A stretch of DNA of 64,000 bases. Origin: Dokdonella_A sp964582225. GTDB taxonomy: Bacteria > Pseudomonadota > Gammaproteobacteria > Xanthomonadales > Rhodanobacteraceae. Positions 8,324 through 23,040 of the stretch are shown here, piece by piece (position 1 is the stretch's first letter; each line of letters starts with the position of its first letter). The notes under the pieces were generated by a model, which was not told where the DNA came from, searched no databases, and saw only the letters and a program-made list of their open reading frames with translations. Made by a program: the position numbers and the translations under genes. Location of the stretch: NCBI GenBank assembly GCA_964582225.1, contig CAZORA010000013.1:1-64000 (forward strand), read 5' to 3'.

Positions 8324-9094
8324 ATGGCCACCGCTCAGCTCACTGCGCGCTTCCTGCGCCGCGAAATCCATAGCCGCTTCGCCGGCAGCTTTTCCGGCGG
8401 CCTCTGGGCGCTGTTCCAACCGCTGCTGCAGCTCGCGGTCTACAGCTTCGTCTTCGTGCAGATTTTCAAGGCAAAGATTCCCGGCGCCGACGCGCCGGGC
8501 TATGTGCCCTTCCTGATGACCGCGCTATGGCCATGGACGGCATCCTCGGAAGCGGTGCTGCGCGCCACCACCGCGATCGAAAGCAATGCCGCCCTGATCG
8601 GCAAGGTGGCGCTGCCGCGCGAAGTGCTGGTGCTGTCCACCGTGCTGGCGAGCTTCGCCATCCACTTCTGCGGTTTTCTGGCGATCGTACTGATCCTCGC
8701 CGCGCTCGGTCAGGGCATCCATCTGTCCGGCCTGCTGCCGGCCGTGCTGCTGTACCTGCCGCTGTTCGTTCTCTCGCTCGGCTTCGCGCTTTTCTGCGCC
8801 GCGGTACAGGTGTTCGTGCGCGATCTAGTGCAGATCGTCGCCCAGGTCCTGCCGCTCCTGATGTTCAGCGCGCCGGTCTTCTACGACCGCGATCTGCTGC
8901 CCGAGCGCTGGCGCGCCTGGATGGACCTGAACCCCTTCACCTTCTACGCCGAGAATTTCCGCGTCGCCCTGTTGCATCACGGCAGCTTCGATCCGGCGCG
9001 CTTCGGCGTGGCGCTGGCGCTGGCCCTGGCCGTCTGGCTGCTCGGTCGCTGGGTGTTCCGCCGCCTCGATCCCCACTTCGAGGACTTCCTGTGA
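8324..9094 (+). CDS. wzm: ABC-2 type polysaccharide export permease (Wzm/RfbA-like)
   Basis: A 256 aa inner-membrane protein with about six hydrophobic segments and the ABC-2 (TagG/KpsM/Wzm) signature: an amphipathic N-terminus (LTARFLRREIHSRFAGSFSG), then LWALFQPLLQLAVYSFVF, and a C-terminal loop MDLNPFTFYAENFR. With the ATPase encoded next (overlap GTGA at 9091-9094) it should form the transporter that moves a lipid-linked polysaccharide, such as O-antigen or a related glycan, across the inner membrane. It is the first gene of a five-gene run with overlaps or gaps of less than 10 bases. Confidence 0.9.
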   Translation: MATAQLTARFLRREIHSRFAGSFSGGLWALFQPLLQLAVYSFVFVQIFKAKIPGADAPGYVPFLMTALWPWTASSEAVLRATTAIESNAALIGKVALPREVLVLSTVLASFAIHFCGFLAIVLILAALGQGIHLSGLLPAVLLYLPLFVLSLGFALFCAAVQVFVRDLVQIVAQVLPLLMFSAPVFYDRDLLPERWRAWMDLNPFTFYAENFRVALLHHGSFDPARFGVALALALAVWLLGRWVFRRLDPHFEDFL

Positions 9095-10293
9095 GCGCGC
9101 TGGTCGTCGCTCGCGGCCTCGGCAAGGCCTACCCGAAGGTCCATCGCAGCAGCGACCGTCTGCGCTCGCTCGGGCGATTGCTTCTGCGCGGCGGCGGCGG
9201 CGATCGGGTGGAAGTCCTGCGTGACGTCGATCTCGAGGTCCAACGCGGCGAATCACTGGCGCTGATCGGCGCCAACGGCGCCGGCAAGTCGACTCTGCTG
9301 AAGCTCATCACGGGTGTGCTGACGCCGAGCAGCGGCAGCGTTCAGGTGAACGGCGAGATCGGCGCGCTGCTCGAGCTCGGCGCTGGCTTCCATCCCGACC
9401 ACACCGGCCGCGACAACGTGGCGATGGCCGCCGCGCTGCACGGCATGAGCGCCGCCGAACTGCGCGAGCGGCTGCCCGAAATCATCGCCTTTGCCGACAT
9501 CGGCCGCTACATCGACGAGCCGGTCAAACACTATTCCTCCGGCATGGTGGTGCGCCTGGGCTTCGCCGTGGTTGCGGCCCTAAAGCCCGATCTCCTGATC
9601 ACCGACGAGGTGCTGGCGGTCGGCGACGAGTCGTTTCAGAAGAAATGCATCGCCTGGATGACCCGCTACCTCGACGGCGGCGGCACCCTGATGCTGGTCT
9701 CGCACAGCATGTACCACGTGCAGAAGCTCTGTCGCCGCGCCTGCTGGCTGCGCGAGGGTCAGGTCGAAATGCAGGGCGACGCCTTCGAGGTCACCCAGGC
9801 CTACCTGTCGTGGCACGAGCGCAAGTCCGCGCCGGAGGCCGCCGCGCACGGTGCGTCACGCGCGGGCCTCGAGTTCAGCCTGTTCGGCGTAGCGCTCAAC
9901 GACCTCGAGGGTGAGCAGCAGCTCGTGCTCGAAGCCGGCGAGACCCTGCGTGTGCGCGCCGAAATCCATTCGCGCGACGGCCGCGTGCCCTGCGTGGCCG
10001 TCGGCATCGTGCGCGCCGACGGCACCGCGGTCTACGGCGTCAGCACCGACATGGACGCCTGTCCGCCGCGGCAGATCGCTGACAACCGCTACCTCTGTGA
10101 GGTGGAGTTTCCTGAGCTTGCGCTCTTGCCCGGAGGCTACAGCGTCCGCGTGCATCCCCTCGATTCGGAGGGCGTGCGTTTGTTTGACACCAGCGAGCGC
10201 CCGCTGCTGATCCGCGGCAGCACCCGCGAGCTGGGCATGGTGCGTCTGCCGCACCGCTGGAAACATCTGGACGCTACCGAGGCGAGCTCATGA
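9091..10293 (+). CDS. wzt: ABC transporter ATP-binding protein with C-terminal glycan-binding domain (Wzt-like)
   Basis: From GTG 9091, overlapping the wzm stop, the protein is 400 aa. Residues 1-250 are an ABC ATPase: Walker A GANGAGKST (from residue 60), signature HYSSGMVVRL, Walker B LLITDEVLAVGD, and the H-loop in LMLVSHSM. The first 35 residues match the long N-terminus typical of polysaccharide exporters. Residues about 260-400 form an extra beta-sandwich-like domain (VLEAGETLRVRAEIHSRDG, GGYSVRVHPLDSEG). This domain is known from E. coli O9a/O8-type Wzt, where it recognises the non-reducing-end cap of the glycan. Its presence implies that chain length is set by a terminal modification, and the methyltransferase encoded next is the obvious candidate to make that cap. 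Confidence 0.92.
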   Translation: MSALVVARGLGKAYPKVHRSSDRLRSLGRLLLRGGGGDRVEVLRDVDLEVQRGESLALIGANGAGKSTLLKLITGVLTPSSGSVQVNGEIGALLELGAGFHPDHTGRDNVAMAAALHGMSAAELRERLPEIIAFADIGRYIDEPVKHYSSGMVVRLGFAVVAALKPDLLITDEVLAVGDESFQKKCIAWMTRYLDGGGTLMLVSHSMYHVQKLCRRACWLREGQVEMQGDAFEVTQAYLSWHERKSAPEAAAHGASRAGLEFSLFGVALNDLEGEQQLVLEAGETLRVRAEIHSRDGRVPCVAVGIVRADGTAVYGVSTDMDACPPRQIADNRYLCEVEFPELALLPGGYSVRVHPLDSEGVRLFDTSERPLLIRGSTRELGMVRLPHRWKHLDATEASS

Positions 10294-11165
10294 GCGATCC
10301 CGTCCTGCCCTTCACTGGCGAACGCTTCACGCCCGAGTGCGTGCGCGAAATCTGGTACGAGCACTGGCATCGCTACGCCTTCGCGCGTCCGCTGGCGGCC
10401 GGAAAACGCGTGCTGGATGCGGCTTGCGGCGAGGGCTACGGTTCGGCCTTGCTGGCCGAGGTGGCGGCCGATGTAACCGGCGTCGACATCGACCCCGCGA
10501 CGATCGAACACGCCCGCGCCCGCTACGGCTCGCGTTCCGCCCTGGCCTTCGAGTGCGCCGATGCCGCCGCGCTGTCGTTTGCCGCGCGCAGCTTCGATCT
10601 GGTCGTTTCCTTCGAGACCCTCGAACACCTCGCCGCTCAGCAGGAGCTCGTCGCCGGCTTCGCCAGGGTTCTCAGCGACGACGGCCTGCTGGTCATTTCC
10701 TCTCCAGACAAGCATGTCTACAGCGAGCTCAGCGGCTTCCGCAACGAATTCCACGTGCGTGAACTCTATCGCGACGAGCTTCTGGCTCTGCTGCGCCCGC
10801 ATTTTCCCGCGCTGCGCCTCTACGGCCAGAAGCTGGTCTTCCAGTCGGCGCTGTGGGCGCTCGATGAGCACTGCGGTCCACCGCTGGTGAGCACGCTGTC
10901 CGCAGCCGACGGCGCGGTGAGCGCGGGCTTTGGCCAGGCGCCGATGTACTTCGTCGCCGTGTGCGCGAAATCGCGGCTGCCGGAGAATCTGCCGGCGCTG
11001 TCGCTCTTCGGCGACCGCGAAGAATCGGTCTACAGCCATTACAATCACGAAGTGCGCAAGAACATCGCCGCTGGCACGCGCATCGCCGAGCTCGAAGCCG
11101 AACTGGCGCGCCTGCGCGCTGTGGCGTCGGCGGCGGCCGACCGCGACGTTGACCCTGACGCATGA
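10290..11165 (+). CDS. SAM-dependent class I methyltransferase of the polysaccharide operon
   Basis: A 291 aa protein whose ATG overlaps the wzt stop (ATGA). SAM-binding motif I is VLDAACGEGYG (residues 41-51), followed by the acidic residue of motif II (VTGVDID), ECADAAALSF, and a post-motif FDLVVSFETLEHL. This is the ubiE/Methyltransf_11 type. The C-terminal 40 residues (...AELEAELARLRA) look like a coiled-coil tail. The position right after a Wzt with a cargo-binding domain suggests that it methylates the growing or terminal sugar. The exact acceptor cannot be read from sequence. Confidence 0.86.
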   Translation: MSDPVLPFTGERFTPECVREIWYEHWHRYAFARPLAAGKRVLDAACGEGYGSALLAEVAADVTGVDIDPATIEHARARYGSRSALAFECADAAALSFAARSFDLVVSFETLEHLAAQQELVAGFARVLSDDGLLVISSPDKHVYSELSGFRNEFHVRELYRDELLALLRPHFPALRLYGQKLVFQSALWALDEHCGPPLVSTLSAADGAVSAGFGQAPMYFVAVCAKSRLPENLPALSLFGDREESVYSHYNHEVRKNIAAGTRIAELEAELARLRAVASAAADRDVDPDA

Positions 11166-13024
11166 ATAGCGAATTCAACTACCAAATCGACTACGGCCCT
11201 GTCGCGGTGCAGCCGGCTGCACCGCGGATCGACCCGAATGCGCCCCTGTACGCTTCCGAGGACGGCGTCGTCGCCTCGCTGTCGAGCAGTGAATGCATTT
11301 TTCAGGTTCGTCGCAGCGGCGCGCCGCACGTGATGACCTTCCAGGTTCTGCAGGCGCTCGATCAGAGCCGCGAGTTCCGCAGCCTGGAGGAACATACCGC
11401 ACGCCTGCTGGCTACGATCCCGGCGCTGCAAGACCAGCGCCAGGGCGTCCAGCGCGTGCTGGAAAGCCTGATTTCGCGCGGGCTTTTGGTGTCCGATCGC
11501 GATTTCCTGCAGCGCGTTGGCGCGGTCAGCCCGCGCGCGCCGGCGCCGCTGCGGGCGGTTTTCATCCGCGCCTGCGAGCGTCCACAGCAGGTCGAGCGCC
11601 TGTTGAATTCGCTGGCCGATTACGAGCGCCGCTTTCGCGCCAACCGGCACTACGTCCTGCTCGACGATTCGCTCGGCGCGAGCGCGATCGATCGGCACCG
11701 CGACCTGCTGCGCGAGTTCGCCCGCGCCACCGGCTGCAAGCTCACCTATATCGGTGCGACCGAACGCGAGCGCCTGATCGCGAGCCTGGGGCGGGCACTG
11801 CCGCAGGCGGCCGGCGCGCTGCGCCAGCTGGTGGCCGGAGATCCGCGCGGTCGCTTCGGCGGCGGGCGCGGCTGGAACCTCGCCCTGCTGCTGTCGGCCG
11901 GCGCGCGCATGGTGCTGCTGGATGACGATCACCTGCTGCCGCTGCGCCGACCCGAGGGCGCGCTGGCCGGACTCGATCCGAACCCGGCGCCGGCCGCGCA
12001 TGCCGAGTTCTACCACAATCTCGATCACGCGCTGGCCGCAGGAGAGGAATACGAAGGCGATCCCTTCGAGCTCCATCTCGCGGCGGCGGGTCATGCGCTC
12101 GGCGAACTGGTCGGCAGCGCGGACTACGCCATTGCGCGCACCGCGCTGCGCGGTCTTGCCCTGAGCCGGCTCGATCACCTGTTTGGCGACGCGCCGATCC
12201 TCGCCACTCATCATGGTGCCTACGGCAGCTCGCGCGCGGAATCCGGGCTCTGGCTCTACCAGCTTCCGGCTGCTGAGCGAGCCCGCTTTGCCGCCGATCG
12301 CGATAGCTATCTGCGCAACGTGGAGACCGCCAGCATCTGGTACGGCTACCGCCAGGCGCGCGTCAGCGGCGCGATGAGCTTCAGCCCCTTCATGATCGAC
12401 AACTCCGTCCTGCGCCCCTGCACCAATCCGTTTGGTCGTGGCGAGGACGCACTGTTCTCCTGGGTCAGCGAGCTGCTGCACCCCCAGGCGCTTGCGCTCG
12501 AGCTGCCGCTTGCGATCGGCCACGTGCAGGAAACCCAGCGCAAGCGTTCGAGCAACACTCTGGCCGCGCACGCGCCTCGCTTCAACTACCTGGTTGGCGA
12601 CTTCGTCCGCCGCACCCTGCCGGAATTCAACGCCGAGGATCCGGCCGCGCGGCTTGGTCTGCTGGCGGCGCATTTGCGTGACATTGCCGGCGCCAGCGAA
12701 GCCGGTCGTGTGCGCCTGCTCGATGAATATCTGGCCTACGCGCGCGCCGACCTGATCGAGCGCCTGCAGCAGCAGTACGACGCGGCGAGCGACGCGCCCA
12801 TCTACTGGCAAGCGGACGTGCGCACGATCATCGAGGCCAACGGCCGCGCCTTGATCGCCAGATCGGCGCCGCGTCTCGGCGACTGGCCGCAGGACATCGA
12901 CGCCGCCGGCTGCGCGCGGGCGCTGCGCGAGGAGACCAACGCGCTGGCGGCGGCCTGGGAGGCGTGGCCCGCGCTGTGGCAGCACGCCCGCGAGCAGGGC
13001 GCCCGGCTGCTCGACGCCGTGTGA
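11162..13024 (+). CDS. Unknown protein with PqqD-like N-terminus and DxD glycosyltransferase-like core
   Basis: A 620 aa protein whose ATG overlaps the preceding stop (ATGA). Residues about 25-110 look like a small winged-helix PqqD-type domain (alternating strands, then ...RVLESLISRGLLVSD). From about residue 125 a Rossmann/GT-A-like pattern begins (RAVFIRACERPQQVERLLNS, HYVLLDD). A loop rich in Gly follows (FGGGRGWN), then VLLDDDHLLP with D254-D256 as a possible metal-binding DxD motif. A late FGRGEDALFSW resembles the ED motif of GT2 enzymes. I infer a glycosyltransferase-related role in the surface glycan. The N-terminal fusion is unusual and the family is not one I can name. Confidence 0.75.
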   Translation: MNSEFNYQIDYGPVAVQPAAPRIDPNAPLYASEDGVVASLSSSECIFQVRRSGAPHVMTFQVLQALDQSREFRSLEEHTARLLATIPALQDQRQGVQRVLESLISRGLLVSDRDFLQRVGAVSPRAPAPLRAVFIRACERPQQVERLLNSLADYERRFRANRHYVLLDDSLGASAIDRHRDLLREFARATGCKLTYIGATERERLIASLGRALPQAAGALRQLVAGDPRGRFGGGRGWNLALLLSAGARMVLLDDDHLLPLRRPEGALAGLDPNPAPAAHAEFYHNLDHALAAGEEYEGDPFELHLAAAGHALGELVGSADYAIARTALRGLALSRLDHLFGDAPILATHHGAYGSSRAESGLWLYQLPAAERARFAADRDSYLRNVETASIWYGYRQARVSGAMSFSPFMIDNSVLRPCTNPFGRGEDALFSWVSELLHPQALALELPLAIGHVQETQRKRSSNTLAAHAPRFNYLVGDFVRRTLPEFNAEDPAARLGLLAAHLRDIAGASEAGRVRLLDEYLAYARADLIERLQQQYDAASDAPIYWQADVRTIIEANGRALIARSAPRLGDWPQDIDAAGCARALREETNALAAAWEAWPALWQHAREQGARLLDAV

Positions 13025-13031
13025 GTCGGTC

Positions 13032-13931
13032 GTGACCGCCGGCCTGGACCCGCGGCTGACCAGCATCGTCATCGTTGCCGCCGATAGCGGCGAGCTGCTG
13101 CAGGACGCCGTGGCCTCCACGCTCGCGCAGAGCGCGCCGATCGAGCTGATCCTGGTCGACAACGCCTCCAGCGACGGCGCGCCCGCCCGCGCCCTGGCCG
13201 CGTGCGCCGGCGATGCCCGTCTGCGCCTGATCGAAAACGGCGCCAACCTCGGCTTCGGGCCCGCCTGCAACCGCGGCGCGGCAGTCGCCCGCGGCGGCGC
13301 GCTGCTGTTTCAGAACCCCGACTGCGTGCTGCAGGTGGATACCGTCGCGCGGCTGCGTGCGGCGCTCGAAAGCGGTTCTGGAATCGGCCTCCTTGGCGTA
13401 ACGGTCTGCAATCCGGATGACAGCCCGGCGCGCGCCAACCGGCGCCGCGCGCCGACCCTGCGTCGCGCGCTGATGAGCGCCTTGGGGCTTGCCCGCTTCG
13501 AGTCGCGTTGGCCGGCGCTCGCGGGAATCGAGCTTCCCGCAGCCGACGCAGGCGAAGCGCTGGAAGACGTCGACGCCGTATCCGGCGCCCTGATGCTGCT
13601 GCGTCGCGAGGCTTTCGAGGCCGTCGGCGGCTTCGACGAGGGCTACTTTCTGCACGCCGAGGATCTGGACCTCTGTCGGCGCCTGCGCGACGCTGGTTGG
13701 CGCGTTGCGGTGGCGGGCGCCATTCGTGTGCGCCACGCTCAGGGCAGTTCGAGCCGCCATCGCCCGCTGTTCGTCGCCTGGCACAAGCATCGCGGTCTGT
13801 GGCGCTATCTGCGCCGCTTCGACCCGGCCGTGCGGCGACCCCTGCCGGGCGCGCTGGCCTGGCTTGCGCTCTGGGCCCACTTCGCGCTGCAGGCGCCCTG
13901 GCTCACGCTGCGGCGCCTGCTGCGCCGCTGA
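13032..13931 (+). CDS. Family 2 glycosyltransferase (rhamnosyltransferase-like)
   Basis: A 299 aa protein from GTG 13032, 7 bases after the previous stop. It has the GT2 layout: LTSIVIVAADSGELL, then LILVDNASSDG, LIENGANLGFGPACNRGAA, the metal-binding region LLFQNPDCVL, and VSGALMLLRREAFEAVGGFDEGYFLHAEDLDLCRRLRDAG. The NPD and ED elements are those of WbbL/rhamnosyltransferase-type enzymes. The C-terminus is amphipathic and basic, suggesting membrane association. It is the last gene of the wzm-wzt operon; the next feature is palindromic repeat B, 10 bases downstream. It probably adds a sugar to the exported glycan. Confidence 0.88.
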   Translation: MTAGLDPRLTSIVIVAADSGELLQDAVASTLAQSAPIELILVDNASSDGAPARALAACAGDARLRLIENGANLGFGPACNRGAAVARGGALLFQNPDCVLQVDTVARLRAALESGSGIGLLGVTVCNPDDSPARANRRRAPTLRRALMSALGLARFESRWPALAGIELPAADAGEALEDVDAVSGALMLLRREAFEAVGGFDEGYFLHAEDLDLCRRLRDAGWRVAVAGAIRVRHAQGSSSRHRPLFVAWHKHRGLWRYLRRFDPAVRRPLPGALAWLALWAHFALQAPWLTLRRLLRR

Positions 13932-13941
13932 TCAGCCGTCC

Positions 13942-14073
13942 AGGGAGTATCTGCACAAGTCGACATGCTCGTCACTCCCGCGAAGGCGGGAGTCCAGTGT
14001 CTTTGATCTCAAGGGCTTGAAGTCGCTGGATGCCCGCCTTCGCGGGCATGACGGGCTTGTTCAGACATTCCCT
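13942..14073 (-). repeat. Interspersed 132 bp palindromic repeat, copy B
   Basis: This is the same element as copy A in the opposite orientation, with the same length and order of parts. Read on the minus strand it begins AGGGAATGTCTGAACAAG. The last four codons of the OPT transporter gene (Leu-Gly-Asn-Val) and its TGA stop are formed by this end. Terminal arms, two GC-rich hairpins and the 36-base spacer are all present. Confidence 0.9.
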
Positions 14074-16028
14074 AGGCGCTGCCTTGCACCGCTGCGATAC
14101 AGCAGCCAGCCGACCACCGCCAGCACGCCGAGCCCGACCCATTGGTTGAAGTGCAGCGCGGCCGGCAGCGCCAGCACATCAGCGCGGGCGCTGACGACGA
14201 TCGGAATCGCAATGGCGATGCCCATCAGCGCCTCGCCGGTGATCAGTCCGGCCGAGAACAGGGTGCCCGGCCGATGCACGCGGTCGCGCGCGCCGTCGTC
14301 GCGCGAATCGATGCCGTGCCTGCGCTCGACGAACCAGGACAGCAGGCCGCCGAGGAAGATCGGCACCATCAGTTCGAGCGGCAGGTAAATGCCGATCGCC
14401 GCCGCCAGCACCGGCACCCGGAAGTGCGAGCCGCGCAGCTTCAGCCACTCGTCCAGCGCGATGATCGCCGCGCCGACCACGACGCCGATGCCGATGAAGG
14501 TCCACGGCAGCGCGCCGCCGAACAATCCCTGCGCGACCGAAGCCATCAGCGTCGCCTGCGGCGCCGACAGCGCGTTCGGGTGCTCCGCCGTGGGTGCGCC
14601 GATGCCGTAGGCCGCCGCCAGCAGACTCAATACCGGCGCCATGATCAGGGCGCAGGAAAAGGCGCCGATCATCAGCATCAGCTGCTGCTTCCAGGGCGTC
14701 GCGCCGACCAGATAACCGGCCTTGAGATCCTGCAGGTTGTCGCCGCCGACCGCCGCCGCGCAGCAGACCACCGCGCCGATCATGATCGCCGCCACCGCGC
14801 CGATCGAGGAATCACGGCCCAGCATCAGCATCAGCACCACCGCCGCGAACAGGATGGTGGCGATGGTGATGCCCGACACCGGGTTGTTCGACGAGCCGAC
14901 CAGACCGGCGAGGTAGGCCGAGACCGACACGAACAGGAAGCCGGCGACGATCATGATCACCGTCATGGTGAGGCTGATGGTCCAGCCGTGGGTGATCGTC
15001 GGGTCGGCGCTGACGATCGCGTGATAAAGCAGGCCCAGCGGCACCGTGAAGGCCACCAGGGCGATCAGCATCCACTTCATCGGGATGTCGCGCTCGGTTT
15101 CCGCAACCATCGCTTCAGCGCCCTTGCGCGCCGCCGCGAAGCCGCTCTTGACGCCGTTCAGCAGGGACTTGCGCAGCGAGAACAGCGTCCACACCCCGCC
15201 GATCAGCATCGCGCCGACGCCGAGATAGCGGATCTTCGCCGACCAGATGGCGCCGGCCGCATCGGCAGCGCTCGCTCCCGCGAGTTGCGCCGCCAGCGCC
15301 GGATCGCTGTCGAGGAACCAGGCGTCATAGATCGGAATCGCGAAGTGCCAGGACAGGATGCTGCCCGACACCACCACGATGCCGACGTTGAGCCCGACGA
15401 TATAGCCCACGCCGAGCAGGGCCGGTGACAGGTTGGTGCCGAGGTAGGCCAGGTACTTGCCGATAAAACCGGCGCCGACCGCGTTGTCCGGAATCAGGCG
15501 CAGCCCGCTCGCCGCCGCCAGCTTCACCACCGCGCCGATGAAGCCGGACAGCGCGAGGATCTTCAGCCCCGGCCCGGGGTTGTCACCCGCCTTCAGCACC
15601 TCGGCCGCGGCCTTGCCCTCGGGGAAGGGCAGGGGCTCCTCGACGATCATCGAGCGCCGCAGGGGCACCGAGAACAGCACGCCGAGCAGGCCGCCGAGAC
15701 CGGCGATGGCCAGCACCCAGGAATAGCGGAAATCCTGCCAGTAGCCGAGGATCACCAGCGCCGGAATCGTGAAGATCACCCCCGCCGCGATCGACGAGCC
15801 GGCCGAAGCGCCGGTCTGCACGATGTTGTTCTCGAGGATGGTGCCGCCGCCCAGCAGGCGCAGCACGCCCATCGACACCACCGCCGCCGGAATCGCCGTG
15901 GCGATGGTCAAGCCCGCGAACAGCCCCAGGTAGGCGTTGGCCGCGGCCAGGATCACCGCCAGGATGACGGACAGAACGATTGCGCGCGCAGTGAGCTGCG
16001 CGACCGGTGCGGTCGGATCCGGCTTCAT
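14061..16028 (-). CDS. OPT/YSL-family oligopeptide (or metal-chelate) transporter
   Basis: From the ATG at 16028 (ribosome binding site GAGGGG about 7 bases upstream) the protein is 655 aa. An upstream in-frame ATG at 16073 would add an unrelated basic leader. It is very hydrophobic with roughly 14-16 membrane segments and the OPT signatures of the bacterial branch (NAYLGLFAGLTIATAIPAAV, ENNIVQTGASAGSSIAAGV, DNLQDLKAGYLVGATPWKQQ). It probably imports oligopeptides or related chelates with protons. The final residues and the stop codon lie inside palindromic repeat B, so the native C-terminus may have been altered by the repeat. It is followed by no other gene on its strand. Confidence 0.88.
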   Translation of the reverse strand: MKPDPTAPVAQLTARAIVLSVILAVILAAANAYLGLFAGLTIATAIPAAVVSMGVLRLLGGGTILENNIVQTGASAGSSIAAGVIFTIPALVILGYWQDFRYSWVLAIAGLGGLLGVLFSVPLRRSMIVEEPLPFPEGKAAAEVLKAGDNPGPGLKILALSGFIGAVVKLAAASGLRLIPDNAVGAGFIGKYLAYLGTNLSPALLGVGYIVGLNVGIVVVSGSILSWHFAIPIYDAWFLDSDPALAAQLAGASAADAAGAIWSAKIRYLGVGAMLIGGVWTLFSLRKSLLNGVKSGFAAARKGAEAMVAETERDIPMKWMLIALVAFTVPLGLLYHAIVSADPTITHGWTISLTMTVIMIVAGFLFVSVSAYLAGLVGSSNNPVSGITIATILFAAVVLMLMLGRDSSIGAVAAIMIGAVVCCAAAVGGDNLQDLKAGYLVGATPWKQQLMLMIGAFSCALIMAPVLSLLAAAYGIGAPTAEHPNALSAPQATLMASVAQGLFGGALPWTFIGIGVVVGAAIIALDEWLKLRGSHFRVPVLAAAIGIYLPLELMVPIFLGGLLSWFVERRHGIDSRDDGARDRVHRPGTLFSAGLITGEALMGIAIAIPIVVSARADVLALPAALHFNQWVGLGVLAVVGWLLYRSGARQRLGNV

Positions 16029-16255
16029 GGGAACCCCTCGTCGACGATGGGATGCGCGCGGCGCGCCGCGCACGACGGGCTATGAAAGCACAAGCCCGCG
16101 CGGGCGTCACCCCGGACGCGGGGGAACGGCCACCGGCCGCCTGGAGCCGCGCGGCCGGCGGCTATCGACCGCGCGGATCAAAAGCCGCGCGGGGACCCTG
16201 TCTGGCGCACGGTGGAATTGCCGCCCAGCCTCGCGCGACTGCCGGGTTCGCGCGT

Positions 16256-16385
16256 AGGAGTATCTGAACGAGTCGACACGCTCGTCACTCCCGCGAAGGC
16301 GGGAGTCCAGTGCCTTGGATTGCAATGACATGAAGTCGCTGGCTGCCCACCTTCGCGGGCATGACGGGCTTGTTCAGACACTCCT
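16256..16385 (-). repeat. Interspersed 130 bp palindromic repeat, copy C
   Basis: Same family as copies A, B and D, in minus orientation, with slightly more diverged ends (AGGAGTGTCTGAACAAG instead of AGGGAATGTC...). Its end lies directly at the TGA stop of pyrF (16385-16387). The region 16029-16255 between this copy and the OPT gene start is GC-rich and holds no gene I can support. Confidence 0.88.
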
Positions 16386-17197
16386 CAGCGGAACCGGTTG
16401 ATTGCCTCGCGCAGCTCGCGCGCGGCGTCGCGCGCTGCCGCGGCGAAGTCTTCGCCGCTGCCGGCGTAGAGGATTGCTCGCGAGGAGCTGACGATCAGCC
16501 CCGTGCCGTCTGCCGTTGCGCCCTGCCGCAGCACGGCCGCCACGTCGCCGCCCTGGGCGCCGATGCCGGGCACGAGCAGCGGCATCTCGCCCACCGCGGC
16601 GCGCACGCGGCCAAGTTCTTGCGGCCAGGTGGCGCCGACCACCAGCGCACAGTTGCCGTTCGCGTTCCAGTCGCGAGCCACGGTCTCGGCGACCCGCAGA
16701 TACAGCGGCCGGCCGCCGCAGTCCAGCGCCTGGAAGTCGGCGCCGCCTGGGTTGGAGGTACGACAGAGGATGATGACGCCCTTCTCGGCGTACCCCAGAA
16801 GCGGTTCGAGCGAGTCGCGACCCAGGTAAGGGTTGACCGTCACCGCGTCGGCGCCGTAGCGCTCGAAGGCTTCCGTTGCGTAATTTCGCGCCGTCGAGCC
16901 GATGTCACCGCGCTTGGCGTCGAGGATCACCGGCACGCCCGGGTGCGCTTCATGGATGTGGGCGATCAGGCGCTCCAGCGCGTCTTCCGCGCGGCGCGCG
17001 GCGAAGTGGGCGATCTGCGGCTTGAAGGCGCAGACCAGATCCGCGGTGGCATCGACGATCTCGCGGCAGAACGTGAAGATCGCGTCGGGATCGTCGCGCA
17101 GGTGCGCCGGGAACTTCGCCGGCTCCGGGTCGAGACCGACGCAGACCAGGGAATCACGCTGCCGCCAGGCGGCCTTCAGTTCCTGCATGAACGCCAT
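16385..17197 (-). CDS. pyrF: Orotidine 5'-phosphate decarboxylase (type 2)
   Basis: The protein makes UMP from OMP, the last step of de novo pyrimidine synthesis. It is 270 aa, the length of the longer type 2 subfamily. The start has GGGAG upstream. Visible family motifs are LVCVGLDPEPAKFP, the catalytic loop VILDAKRGDIGSTA (Asp-x-Lys-x-x-Asp), VTVNPYLGRDSLEPLL and LVPGIGAQGGD. The stop codon touches palindromic repeat C. ettA lies 45 bases upstream on the same strand, so the two may be co-transcribed. Confidence 0.95.
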   Translation of the reverse strand: MAFMQELKAAWRQRDSLVCVGLDPEPAKFPAHLRDDPDAIFTFCREIVDATADLVCAFKPQIAHFAARRAEDALERLIAHIHEAHPGVPVILDAKRGDIGSTARNYATEAFERYGADAVTVNPYLGRDSLEPLLGYAEKGVIILCRTSNPGGADFQALDCGGRPLYLRVAETVARDWNANGNCALVVGATWPQELGRVRAAVGEMPLLVPGIGAQGGDVAAVLRQGATADGTGLIVSSSRAILYAGSGEDFAAAARDAARELREAINRFR

Positions 17198-17242
17198 GCG
17201 CCGTCTCCCGATGAGGCTCGCCGCGGCCGGGTTGCCCGCCGC

Positions 17243-18904
<1,662 letters not shown>

Positions 18905-19073
18905 GCCTGGACTCCGGGCGCGGCGCGGCCGACGCGGCGGCTGCGCCAAGAAAAGAAAAGAGCGAGCCGCCCATTATCGCGGTTTCGCGCCGACGCCGCC
19001 ACGCCGCGCGGATCGACCCCGCGCCGTGCCGCGCGGCCTCGTTGCTACACTCGCCCGGTCACGGGGGAACCGC

Positions 19074-22985
<3,912 letters not shown>

Positions 22986-23040
22986 GCCCGCATTTCGAAG
23001 TTGAATTCGCCCATGGATCGTCAGTGGAAGGGGGTAGTTC

